Source of the DNA: Saprolegnia diclina VS20
Lineage: Eukaryota > Oomycota > Saprolegniomycetes > Saprolegniales > Saprolegniaceae
Assembly (NCBI RefSeq): GCF_000281045.1
Contig: NW_008246083.1
Location: 227,219 to 291,218, forward strand
Reading direction: 5' to 3'
DNA length: 64,000 bases
In this document: one piece after another, positions 34,215-45,805 of the stretch
How the letters are laid out: each line of letters opens with the position of its first letter
Position numbering within the stretch: the stretch's first letter is position 1
Made by a program: the position numbers and the translations under genes
The notes under the pieces: model-generated
Seen by the model: only the letters and a program-made list of their open reading frames with translations
What the model was told of the DNA's origin: nothing
Databases searched by the model: none

Positions 34215-37200
34215 CTACGACGTCTTGAGCGTGCTCTGCCGGCGCCGCGCGAGCTTGAGCGCGAGCTCGTTGGGGACTCCAGCGGGCGCAGTCGCCGGTG
34301 CATGGCGTTTGCGGAGCTTGGCAACAATGTCTGTCGCATCGCCTGCAAGCGACTCGGAGAACTGGTTGAAGAGGCCGGCGCCGTCTTCAGGCTCGGCGGC
34401 CGTCGACGATTGGAGCTCGCGGGCCGCGGCTACGAGCTGCCGGCCAAAGTCGGACCAAAGCCCAAAGAACCCGGTCGCATCCTAGCGCCACCAAATATTC
34501 CAACCTCTGAAAGAGACAGCAAGACAGGCGCGTACGGGTTGCTTGAAGCCAAAGCGCGTGCAGAGCGCCGCAAACTTGGTCTCGTGCGAGCTCACGTCGG
34601 CGCGGAGCCGCTCCAGCGACATGCTGCTCGTGTCGACAAACGGACCAAAGCGTCGGCGGAAGGCCGCATCCGGCTGGTGCCCGACCTACCCACCGCGTCT
34701 TCGCACGAATGCTTCAAGAAACCGGTTCATGCACCTCTTGGCGGACCAGGTCGACGCTTCGCTCCAAGGCCGTGGCGTCCAAGAGTAGCTGCGGCAAAGA
34801 CACTGTCGCCGCCGCTTCCAAGCACGTGGCTGAGCTGAGAAACGCGAGTGCGTCGGGCGCTTTTGCTTTCACGACCTCGGCGACCACATGCAAGAGCGTC
34901 CGGGTGCTGCTCGTGGCTTTGACCTGGCGAAAATGCTACATGTTTGTGGCTTGGACGGCGTGGGTACCTGCGACAGCTTGGGCAAAATCTCGAGCTTGAA
35001 CCCGTATGCACCGCCGCGGGCCGTACCGTTGTTCATGTAGTTGCCGACCGCCAAGACGACGTGCAGAAGGGGCAGCAGTGTCGGCGTTGCCGCGTGCAGC
35101 GTGCTCCGCGCCTTCTCGAGCGTCGAGAGCTTGGCTTTGAGATCGTCAAAGCGCGATGCAAAGCTGAGCTGGTTCGAAATCGACTGGAGACGCTGGGGTA
35201 GTCGAGGGACGTGACGCACAGCGGCAAACCACTTTTCGGTCTCGCCAAGAAGCGTCATGTCGCCCTCGTAGCTCTAGCAGACGCATCAGAGACGACTCCA
35301 GTGTAGATGGCCGAACGTTGATGAGATCGAGCTCGTCAGTCGTCGGGACGAGCGCTTCGAGGATCGAAACCCTAACCACTGGATGCGTCCAGTTCGCTTG
35401 AAGGATGGTGTACCGCTCCAAGGTCAAGAGGGACTCGTTCAACGACAAAATCGCATCGCAGAGCTCTGTTGGCGAGAGGCGGAAGCGGGTGAGTGCGATG
35501 GAGCAGTTTTGCTGCCGCTTGGGGTCCACCAAGTGCACTACTTTGGCCTTGGTCACAGCGGTCTTGGCGGTTTTCACGCAAACTTCTTGGCCAAACTCGC
35601 GCTCGAGCAGGGACCAGTCCAAGCTCAACGTCGTCTCGTCCAGCGTCGCCCAGATCGACCCTTCAACGACGACGTCGGGTAGTGGCGTCCAAAAGAGACT
35701 AGCACCCAAGGTTAGTAACACATACACATAATAGCTCTCGACGCACTTGCGCATCTTGGTCGACGGCGTCGGCGTCTTCTTTGGCGGCAGCTTGGAAACA
35801 GCGCGCACTGGGGCAGTAGCGACGACGGTGGCGGCTGCCATGTTTGACTTGGGTGGTGCTGGTTGGCCGTCGGGTGGCGACAACGTCGCACCGCCGCTGA
35901 GCTTGGCCGGGTCGAGTCCGTCGGCCTTGGCCTTCAACTGGACTTGCTCAAGTGGCATGCCCATCTTGAGCAGTTTGAAGTACTTTTCGTATCGCGTATC
36001 GACGACCGCCGACGTTGCTGGCGCTTCGGGTGTCGCCACTGCGAGCTTACTTGGGTCCAACCCGTCGGCCTTGGCCTTGAGCTGCACTTGCTCCAGAGGC
36101 ATCCCCATCTTGAGCAACTTGAAGTACTTGTCATAGGACGCATCGACCGTCGGCGCAGCGAGTGGCGCGCTCGTGGCGAGCACGGCCGGGTCGAGGCCGT
36201 CGGCTTTGACTTTGAGCTGCACTTGCTCGAGTGGCATCCCCATCTTGAGCAGCTTGAAGTACTTGGCGTACGCTTCGTGCGGCGCCGCGGCTTCTGGCAA
36301 AGTTGTCGCAAGTGTGTTGTCTGATGCATTGGTAGTAGTGGCTTGTCTCGGCGGCGGCATGGTCGTTGCTTCTAGCCAAAGACTCGTATCCGCGCATATC
36401 ACGGCAGATACTATACCATGGAGCTGGGAGCGGAGCCGGTCGACCTCGGCTTCCAGCTGAGCTATTGTGGCCGTCGCCTCGACGAGGCGGGTCTGCACTG
36501 CCAACGGTGTCTCTTCCAACACCTAAGGCACTGCTAGTAACAATGTTGACCTTGCTAGCGTACGACTCGGTTGGATTCGATTCCTTCAGACGACGCTGTC
36601 GCGCGCTGTTCGAGCCACCTCTTGACGGCGGTGACCATCGACCGCTTCTTCTCTGTGAGCTCCCTACGTCATCCGTCCATTGAGTCTGTCGTTTTCCAAG
36701 AGAACGCTCGTTGTACGGGAGCAGCGCCGATGTAATGTCGAGGGCCGAAGCCTCGACCAGGTCCCACATGGTGTGGCCCATCGCGACTTCGTTCGGGATC
36801 ACAAGGAGCGCGAGGGCCACATGCAGGAGCCGATCGCTGCAGCCCTGGACGCTCGCGTTCTCCACGAGCTTGCTCAGAACGGCGCGCACGTCGCTCAAGT
36901 CCAAGGCGCCGCACACAACTTCGTCCGTATCGGCGCGCAGCAAGCCCTGAAACACCTGCGCTTGCTTGCGGAAGCGGCCCATCGCCTCCACTTCCAAGTC
37001 GCCAAAGCCGTACATGCCATAGACCAAATGTGGCGTCGCAGTCGACTCGAAGCCGGTGAGGACGCGCTGGCAGAGTGGCACGATGTCAAGCGCCAAAAAG
37101 TCATTCCGGACAAGAATGCGGTCGTCCACGCGGACGCTCGTACTCACGAGCGTGTTGATGAACGTCAAGCACGCCGCTTGGACTTCGACCGACGACGCGG

Positions 37201-38129
37201 TCGCCATGCCATGCAGCAGGCTGGCGTAGCGCATGCGCTCGTTCTGGCGACGCCGGAGCAGCTCCATGGCATCGAGCACCGTTGTATGCCCAAGCGCCGA
37301 GAACCAGCACGTGAGCGAGAGCATCTCGAGGAGCATGAGCGTCCGCTCTTTCTGATCAAAGTCAAGCGAAAACGCCAGCGTGTGCACTGCGCTCGGGTGC
37401 TCGAGCAGAAAGTGCATGCCGACGCTAGCCCCGACGATGAGGTGAGAGTAGGGGTAGGGTGCGTACTGGTTGTTCATGAGCGACTTGAAGCATTTGAGGC
37501 ACTCGGTGAAGCGCGTGGCGTACGCGTCGCCGTCGTCCATGGCCGCGTACACACCGGTGAGGTCGCTCAGCGCTGCAATGCCATCGTCCTTGTGGAATTG
37601 CGTGAGCCACTGTGTATCTCATGAGCGACATCGTATCCTGCGAGACTGTGTATACCTCCTTGTCGCTCCCGCGCATCAAGACGTGGAGCTCGCGCGCGTC
37701 TTGGTCCGAGAAGCTGGAGAGGTCGTCAAGGGCTTCGTGCAGCGTCTGCACCCACGTGCGCGGCTCGGACGTCGTGTCGGCGCCCTGCTTGGCACTCCAC
37801 TCGTGGATGATCTGCCACTTTTGATGCAGTGGCAGCGCGTGCATGCGGTCCATCGCAGTCTTTGGCAGCGCGAGTCCGTCAACCGCCTGAAGAAAGAGCT
37901 CTTCGATCTCGCCGGCGTCGCTCGGGCAGCTTGCCGCGACTACTACACAAGACACGTGCGATGTTGAACGTGGAAGCAAGAGTGTACGCGTGGAGGCGCT
38001 GCTGCTGTCGCTGTTGTTGCTACTGACGCTCGCCTTGGCCCGGCGAAAGACGCGCGAAATCGACTTGGAGATGGTCGTCGCCTTCTTCTTGGGCTTGGCA
38101 AGCTCCTTGGCTGGCGACACGGGGGCCAT
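34215..38129 (-). CDS. Formin (FH2 protein) with GBD/FH3 region and three WASHC3-like repeats
   Basis: Twelve exons in transcript order: 37656-38129, 37467-37609, 36717-37424, 36564-36663, 36417-36522, 35747-36371, 35414-35698, 35317-35371, 34968-35273, 34735-34923, 34536-34685, 34215-34481. Every junction keeps frame, giving about 1135 residues. A basic N terminus leads into a GBD/FH3 region (LHEALDDLSSFSDQ, LKCFKSLMNNHVGM, ILVRNDFLALDIVPL) and then a coiled segment. Three copies of YFKLLKMGMPLEQVQLKAKA follow. FH2 starts at MRNLFWTPLPD and includes VGNYMNNGTARGGAYGFKLE and KLSQVKATSSTRTLLHVVAE, and a basic tail ends the protein. Formins nucleate and elongate actin filaments under Rho control. 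A further 45-bp in-frame intron at 37943-37987 is possible. The exon 10/11 junction is the least certain. Confidence 0.85.
35899..36273 (-). repeat. Three tandem WASHC3/CCDC53-like protein repeats in the formin
   Basis: Three units of about 32 residues each share KYFKLLKMGMPLEQVQLK and then ADGLDP. They lie at about 36178-36273, 36046-36141 and 35899-35997, separated by Ala/Pro-rich linkers. The motif resembles the KYFKMLKVGVP...GLDP helix of the WASH-complex subunit CCDC53. Confidence 0.85.
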
Positions 38130-38375
38130 GCTGGCGCCTTGAAGAGTGACCGTTCGGACCAAACCGGTTTCGCTCGTCGTGAAACCGACAACGACGGTTC
38201 AGCGTCCGTCGCGCACCGGTGGCCGCTAGCGTCACAGAGCGCGGACACATGCATCCTGTGCTCCAGCGATCATTCGGCATGCACGTAGCTGGATTAATCC
38301 ATTCGAGTACTAAGGGCAGCTTTGCACAAAGTCGATAGATTGATACTACAATAGTTACAGATTCGGGTTAGATAC

Positions 38376-41300
38376 TTACAAGTCGTACTCGCGGCGCTGC
38401 GAAGAGAGCGAGCTCAGCGACGTGCCGCGGTGGTACGTGCGCACGGGGCGGAGGCTGCTGCCGTTCTTGGAGCGCTGGCGAAGCCCGTGGACGACGCCGA
38501 CTTCCTCGTCCTGGCCCGCCGCCATCGTGTTGAAGATCTCTTCGAGCGTCGTGTCGCTCACACTGTATTGCGCGATCTGCAGCGCCTCCTTCTGGTCTTC
38601 CATCCACGCAAAGAGCGACTGGAGCGTGTGGCCGTGCACTTTGGGGACTTGGAAGCGAAAGTGTTCGCCGTGGCTCTCGACGAGGACGACGCCGGGGACA
38701 TGAAACGAGAGCGCGTCGATAAGGCGCTGGCTGCAGTCCTGCAGCACCCACCACTGCCGGAGGACGTCGATGGGGACGCTGCCGTCCTTCTCGAGGTAGT
38801 GGGCGATGACCCAGTCGATCGCCAAGAGCTCCAGCCGGTCCTTCTGGCCCATGGCCTCGCAGAGGCCTTCAAGGTCCTCCAGTGCCAGCGACGGCTTGGT
38901 GGTCGGCAACGCGAGCATCACGTCGCCCTCGGGCGCCTCGAGCTTGAGGTCGAGCGTAAAGCCGCGGCCAAACTTGTGCTTGAGATGCTGCGCCGTGCCA
39001 AGACACTTAAGCTGCCCACTCACGAGGATGCCGATGCGCGTGCAGAGTGCTTGGCACTCCTCCATCGAGTGGGTTGTCAAAATCACCGAACAACTCTTCT
39101 CTTGCAGAACGCCGACAATCACGTCCCACATGTCGCGCCGCGCGGCCGGGTCCATCCCCGTCGACGGTTCATCGAGTAGCAGCAGCGTCGGCGACCCGAG
39201 CAGTGCGATGGCCGTCGACACCTTGCGCTTGTTGCCGCCACTGAGGCCCTGCGTCCGCTTGGCTGCAAACGCGTGCAGGCCAAACTGGTCGATCTTGGCG
39301 GCGACCGCGCCCTTGATGTCCACAACGCCCTTGAGACGCGCGTAGAGTTCGAGCTCCTCGTGGACCGTGAGCAAGTCGTGGAGTGCGTCAAACTGCGGAC
39401 AGTAGCCGGTCGAGGCCCGCGCCGCGCGAAGTTCGGCTGGCAACGGATGGCCATTGACCGTGACCGAGCCAGAGGTGGGCTGCAGCGCGCCATGGAGGAT
39501 CTGCAGCGTCGTCGACTTGCCCGCGCCGTTGATGCCAAGGTAGCCAAAGCACTCGCCTTTCGGGATGCCGAGGCTGAGCTGGTGCAGCGCAACCTTCTCG
39601 GCGCCGTACTGTTTGTGGAGCTTGTGCAAGACGACGTTGTCGCCACTGGCGCGGCCTTGCATGACGCGAATCGCTTCGGCGGCCACGTCGCTGTCCATAT
39701 TCTCAAGCGCCTTGTTGGGCTGCTGCCGGCGCGCCTCGTACGTCTGCGTTGCGCGGTCGGCGTAGAGCACCCAAAGCGAAAAAAGAACCACTTCGGCGAC
39801 GCCGTAGAGGAGACTGCGGCCGGCAATGTTGAACTCAAAGACGTCCGGGACGCAGCAGCCGGCCACGTTGGCACTCCAGCACGACTTGGCGAGCGGACAC
39901 GATGTTGCGACAATGTCGGCGCCGCCAAACGGGTTCCCGTACTTGCGCATGCCAATCTGGAAGAGCCCGTCCGTGAGCGCGTACCCGGGAAAGAGCAAGT
40001 AGACCCAGCGCAGGTACTGCGTGTCGAGCTGCGCGAATGTGAGCTGGTTCTTGATCAACTCAAAGTCGATCAAGCGGCAGAGAAACGAAATGATGCTGAG
40101 AAGACCGCCCGTGACGAGGCAGAACACCAGCACCGACGTCTGAGCGGCCGCGTGCTTTGTAAATCGAAACGTAAAGAGGTACGCGAGCGGCAGCATCGAG
40201 AGCACGTGCGTCAGCAGAAGGGCGAGGCCGCCGAGAATCGACGCCGAGTCGTTCTGGAAGCTCGCAAACGACGGCAGCAAGGCGACAGCGACGCCGACCG
40301 GCAGCAGCATGAAGAGCACGTCGTGCGTCCAAATCGAAAACCAGTAGGCAAACACGGACGAGCCGCAAGCGAGCTGCTGGTACTTGGCGTTCTGGTGCGG
40401 GTCCTTCTCCTTCACGATAAACACAACGATCGACGCCGGCACAAATGCAAAGCCAATGACAATGATGAGCGACGCGAGGAAGACGTTGATCTGGCCTTGG
40501 AGCTTGGCGTCGTCCTTCATCAAACAGCCACCCTTGTAGCATGGCCACTTGTTGGACGCGCAGCTCGAGCACGGATAATACGGCGAGATCGGCTGCGTAG
40601 CGTCGCAGCACGACGTCGCATTGCAGTTGCCAAGGCCGAGCGAGCAGTGGCTAAACCACTTGTTGAGACACGCCGTCTTGTTGCGGATCGGCCCACCCGG
40701 CGATGTACAGTACGGGTACGACGACGTTGTTTGGTTGGCCGCCACAGTGCCCGACGAGCACGAACTGGTCGAGCTGTCGCAGACAAAGACGTCACCTTTG
40801 GCTTGGCACTGGCAGTTGCCGCCGATCGTGTTGCCAAATGCGCACTTGTTGGTACTTTGCACCGAGGCGGCGCACGCGTTGTAGTACTCGGCGGCATACG
40901 AATCCGCCTTGTCGTACGTGGGGAGGTAGCTGGCAACGTTAATGCTCGGGATGAGCGCGAGCATGCCGAGGAAGAGCACAGGAATGAGCACCATAAAGAC
41001 CCACGCCTTCTTGTCGCGCTTCGAGACGCGAAACCTACGCCCGTACATAAACAAGATGCAGCATCGATGCAGTGGCATACCGCTTGTGCAACATCGCAAA
41101 GTACTGGGACGCAAAGGACGCCGTCCGTGTGCGCTGCGTGGGCCGGCGCTTGGGCTCGTTATAACCGAGTTGGCTCGCGCGCCACTCGCGCAGCTCCATG
41201 TCGCCGTTGCCGGCGGGCGGTTTGCCGTCGGCTACGATCCGCAGGAAGACTTCTTCGAGCGTCGTGACCGAGATGCCATATTCGGCGACACCGAGCGACC

Positions 41301-43718
41301 GGAGCGACTGGTCAAGAGCGCGGAGGAGGTCGGGGAACGTCGGACTTGCGTGCGTTGGCAGCTGCAAGACGACTTCGGCGCCGACGTTGCTAAGCACGTT
41401 CGTGTCGGGCACAAAGCGCCGCACAAACGCCACGAGGTCCGTCACGTTGCAGCTGTTGGTCTTGACGAGCGTCAGGTTGTAGCCCGTGCCGTAGAGCTGC
41501 TTGAGAAAGAGCGACGAGCCCGCGCAGCAGAGCCGACCGTCCGACAAGATGACGATGCGGTCGCCGAGCAGGTCGGCTTCGTCCATAAAGTGCGTCGTGA
41601 GCACCATGACCCGGTTCTCGCGGTTGCGCTGGAGCACGTTCCACGTAAACCTAGCCGCAGAAAACTATCAATCTATCAATTCGTAGCAAGAAAGACATAC
41701 CGGCGCGAGTACGGGTCCATGCCCGAGGTAGGCTCGTCCAGAAACACCACTTGGCTCTTCCCGAGCAGCGCGATCGCGACGCTGAGCTTGCGCTTCTGGC
41801 CGCCCGAGAGCTTGGCCGACGCGACGTGGCGCTTCTCGACGAGTCCGACCTCGGCGACCATCGCGTCAATCTGGGTGCTTGCGTCGTCAATGCCCTTGAG
41901 GGCCGCGTACAGCTGGAGGTGCTCGAGCACCGAGAGCTCGTCGTAGAGCACGTCGTGCTGCGGACAGACGCCCATGCTGGCGCGGATCGCGTCCATGTCG
42001 TCCGTGATCGTCTTGCCAAAGACGTAGGCCGTGCCTTTGGTCGGCGGGAAGAGACCCGTGAGCATCGAAATCGTGGTCGTTTTGCCCGCGCCGTTGTGCC
42101 CGAGGAACGCCGTGATCTGGCCGGCGTACATGGTCACATGGAGGTTGTGGACGGCAACCTTGCTGTCGCCGTCGTCCGTCTTGAACGTTTTCCGGAGTCC
42201 GACGAGCTGGACGCACTCGCCGGCCTGCTCCTTGAGACGCAACGCTTGCGTCGGCGGCTCGACGCTCGGGCCGTCATTCGGCGTTGGCACCGACGTCATG
42301 TCTGCGTAGTGGAAGGACGGCGACTCGACCGGCGTCGGCGTCCGCGGCGCCGGCCACCAATAGTCGCGCGTGAAGAGGAAGAGCCAGTGCTTGCGGACGC
42401 CGTACGCTTGCGGCACGACCTGCTGAAAGTACCAGCCAAGCACAAGCATCCAAATGCTGTCGAGCAAGAGGTACCACGTCATGTCGCCGGTCGTAATCAC
42501 ATTCGAGATCGGCGACGTCGTAGTTGCGATCGCGTAGTAGACGTCCGTGCCCCGCTGGGCTTGGACCACGAGGTAGTTGATACCGATGGCAAAGGCGGTC
42601 GGGGCACTCCACGCAGCGCCATACTGTTGCGCCAGCGACTTGCTCTGGACAAGGTAGAAGGGCAAGAAGGCAAGGACCCACACCAAGACGGAAGCGATCG
42701 CAGCCGTCTTGGACTTGTTGAAGAAGACGCCGACGAGGTTCGCAAAGCTCACAATCGCAAGGCCAAACGCCGCAAAGAAGAGGAAGAGCGTCGCGAGGTC
42801 GGCCATCGGGAAGACGTTGCCGTACTTGAGCTCGACTGCGAGCAGTAGCGCGATCGGGGTGTACTGAAGAAAGCCAGAGATGTACCACGAAAGCAGCAGC
42901 GGCGCTTCGTAGAGGCCCATCATACGCATGCCTTCGGTGAGCCGCTTCTCCTTCTCGAGCACCATCTTGGAGGTGAGCGACGGAACAAAGCGGAGGTACG
43001 AGAGGAGGAAGAACATGCCAAAGACCGGCTGCCCGCTCGAGTAGAAGGACGTGGCAGTCGACGACGGACTGCCAATGCCAAAGATATTCGGGAGCGTGTC
43101 CATGCAGTTCAAGTACATGACCACCGAGCAGTTGGTGCTCGTGCAGGGCCGTGTCGTGACGGACGTTGAACTGTCGTTCGAGCCGGCGATCGTGTCGAGG
43201 TTGCCGAGGATCACGAGCGCGACGACGAGCACGAGCGGTAAGAGGCTCTCGATAAGCGTGCGCCACGGGTGTTTTCGCGCGAGGAGCATGTTCTTCCAGA
43301 CAAGAACGCGCATCTGCGAGAGGTTGCGTACGAGGTACGACCACTTGTTGCGCGGGTCGGCGGTCGCCCGGCGCTTGGCGACGACGACGAGGCCCGCGAC
43401 CGCGACGACGGCGACAAGCAAAAGGCTTACGATCGTGATGGCGCCAATAGCCGCGGACGAGAGGCCGCCGCACTGTGTGATGCTCGATAGCGTCCTGTCG
43501 ACTACCTTCTTGCAGCTCGCGGTGGCGGTCTGCGCGACGCAGTTGGTCGCGGTCGTGAGCGCGTCGCAGCACGCGGACGAGCCATGGCCTGAGCACGCGA
43601 GGTCGCAGCTCGGCGATGTGAAGAGGCCGGACGCGATGACGCAGGCGTAGTAGGCGTAGTCGCCGCCGGCGTCGGCGAGGCAGCTCGAGAGCTGTGATGC
43701 GAGCGCGGCCGAGCTCAT
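38376..43718 (-). CDS. ABCA-type full ABC transporter, copy A
   Basis: Exons in transcript order: 41701-43718, 41081-41650 and 38376-41034, giving 1748 residues. It has two repeated halves, each with membrane helices and a nucleotide-binding domain. NBD1 has Walker A GHNGAGKTT near residue 537, signature LSGGQKRK near 634 and Walker B VVFLDEPTSGMD. NBD2 has GINGAGKSTT near 1358, LSGGNKRK near 1456 and LLLLDEPSTGMDP. A Cys-rich luminal loop (ISPYYPCSSCASNKWPC) opens the second half. ABCA proteins move lipids across membranes. Unusually, a Cys-rich segment of about 70 residues and an extra hydrophobic helix precede the canonical LVWKNMLLARKHP start. The ATG at 43718 aligns with the start of copy B. 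Both ATPase sites look intact. Confidence 0.9.
38934..39689 (-). repeat. NBD2 tract shared with ABCA copy B (inverted)
   Basis: 756 bp aligned without indels to 49863-50618, with only a few amino-acid changes. The following C-terminal region is clearly diverged. Confidence 0.85.
39935..40604 (-). repeat. Second membrane-domain tract shared with ABCA copy B (inverted)
   Basis: 670 bp aligned without indels to 48948-49617, nearly identical at protein level. The preceding luminal loop and the following 80 residues are strongly diverged. Confidence 0.8.
41701..42263 (-). repeat. NBD1 tract shared with ABCA copy B (inverted)
   Basis: 563 bp aligned without indels to 47279-47841. The encoded residues from VEPPTQALRLKEQ to DPYSRR are the same in both copies. 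Confidence 0.85.
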
Positions 43719-45805
43719 TTCGCGAAATGGGCAGTGGCAAGCCGGACGTCGCCAGCCGATCTTCACGCACGAGCGACATGCCCTTCGAACTTCGGTTTGC
43801 AGCCACTGGATTGCAAAGTAGCCAATGGGATCGCGGCATTGTGCTAATATATATTGTGATCCTGCGACGGCCGGCCCAATATGATGCCCCGTGAACACAC
43901 ATTTTGCAATATACTGGCAGACAACGACCCACAAGACGACGCCTCACACATTGCGAAGCGATTTGTGGCGTCAATGGGACGGACATACCCCGTACGGTCT
44001 CTTGGAGTTACTCATTAGACGCGTGCGTGGACACGCTTGTCTATTGATGGGGACGGAAGGGCCACTCTGGGACGGAGTTTCTATTATTTGGCGTTGCTAG
44101 GGAGGGGGTGCGTGTTTGGTTCGTACCTCGTGTCCGCATGACACGTCGTGGGATACAAGATTCACGTTTGTATGACGTGGTGCCCTTCCGTGACTCAGCG
44201 ATAAACTGCGCACTGCGCAGGGAGAGGGACTGGCCACACGCGCGATGTGGTTGAAAACAAATATTCTGTGAACCGAAGTTCGAAGCACTTGGCGGACAAG
44301 GTGTCAGACACTGGCAAATATTCGCAAGAGCCAGCGAGTTCGTTCGAACTCGGCGGAGAAGTCCACTCGGTTAGCATGTACACAAATGACTCACCTTTTA
44401 TTTTGGACGCAGGCATAGGTCGACGCTCATGCTACGGTTCTTGTATACTCGATCAAAGTCCCGGTCCCGCGACTCCTGGTTCGGGTGCGGATTCGGTACA
44501 TTGTCTAATCGCGTTGAAGTTGTAGCGTCGTCGGATCGTAAGTATCACCCTCCAGTCCACACGACTAGTGTAACGTGCTGGGAATCAAGGAATAGCAATC
44601 CCCACTCCATCGAGTGCGTACATTACACTGCAGTAGCTTGTTGTACAGTACTAGTCGAAGCCGCTGTTGCTGCACTAGTACACGTACTAGCAATGCCGAT
44701 GTCGCTCGACGTCGACTCGTTCCAAACTCCTTGCAGGCTCTTTCGTCAAGGGCATGTCCTTGCTGTTGTGCCTGCTTCTTCTGAAACCGGAGCTTGTGCC
44801 CAGAATGAGCCAGGGATATGGTCTGCGCGCAAACCAAACCTCGCTGCCGACGCCGCATCCAGAATTATTGCGATCAGCCTGTATATGTCGCTGGTATCGT
44901 GACAGCGGATCAGGAAGGCGAGTCAAGTACAATCCAGCAGTGCATTTTAGACGCCCGGAAGCGACGCGGATGCAACAACCTACTGCGACGCTGCCCGACG
45001 CGGTTCCCGGCAATGTGTCTTCGCCTGCTTGGTTTATACGGTGACGTCGGTGCTGCCATGGCTAAGGAACTTGTTCATGATGCTTGCAACGACTACCGCC
45101 GAGCTCTCCGTGCCGTACTCGAATGGACTCAAACTGCCCGCGATCATGCGGCAGCTTTTTCTGAAGTGCTTGTCTGGCTGCTCGACCTAGCGACTAGCAA
45201 CGCGGCGCCCGAAGCGCTGACGGAGATGAGTCGTCCTGGTGCGAAATGCTTTTACACGCTGCTCAAAGCCCTTGGCAACACATCCACAAGCTTGACGAAT
45301 GCAGCGAAAGCGCTTCGACGCAGGCACGACCAGCCACCACTCGTGCGCTACGACACGGAGATCGGTGACACTCGATGAAACTACGCTCGATCAAGTGCCG
45401 GTTGAGACTGTCGAGGGTGCCGCCGAGCCTCGACGATTGTCCTGGCAGCGGTGATTGACGTCATTGTCGCCAGCATCAATTCGGTCGCCTCTCGCCTCAG
45501 AGACGCATGTCCTTGCTCAACTGCAATAGGGTCCGCCACCGTTTGCAGACGCCGACTCCACGGTCACCCTAGATTGGACGGGCGCGGCCGTCGCGCTACA
45601 TAGAGCAATTTGCAAAGTTGGTATTGCCGCCCGAACTAGCAAAGCCACCCATGAAAGCCACCGACCAAAGTGTAATTTGAACAAATATTCGTGTCTCGGC
45701 GCTGTTGACCATGAAACAACATGGACCCTTGAGTTATTTGTGGACTACAAAACCACACTCGTCGTAGAATAACTTGTTGGGGCTCTTCGACTCTGGAGAG
45801 GCAGC
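43719..45805. other. Spacer between the two divergent ABCA genes
   Basis: About 2.1 kb between the two start codons, less GC-rich than the genes. No intact gene is seen. A possible transposase remnant lies near its right end and is listed separately. Confidence 0.5.
44896..45378 (+). pseudogene. Possible remnant of a hAT/DUF659-type transposase
   Basis: An open stretch encodes CNNLLRRCPTRFPAMCLRLL followed by helical sequence and ends RYDTEIGDTR. The CPTRF...L..LL pattern recalls the TRF segment of DUF659/hAT transposases, which lies between the RNase H-like core and the dimerisation domain. Nothing upstream or downstream completes such a protein, so if real it is a fragment. A chance frame is a fair alternative. 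Confidence 0.25.

Noticed and set aside
36131..36716. Continuous open frame from the formin FH3 region through RSLGKRQTQWTDDVG and beyond
   Set aside because: Removing a 53-bp intron (36664-36716) and a 41-bp intron (36523-36563) restores a coiled-coil sequence (ELTEKKRSMVTAVKRWLEQ) and links to the repeat exon in frame. The read-through translation is low-complexity.
38130..38375. Possible small gene between the formin and ABCA copy A
   Set aside because: Only 246 bp with no start-to-stop frame of plausible composition; it fits a short promoter/3' UTR interval.
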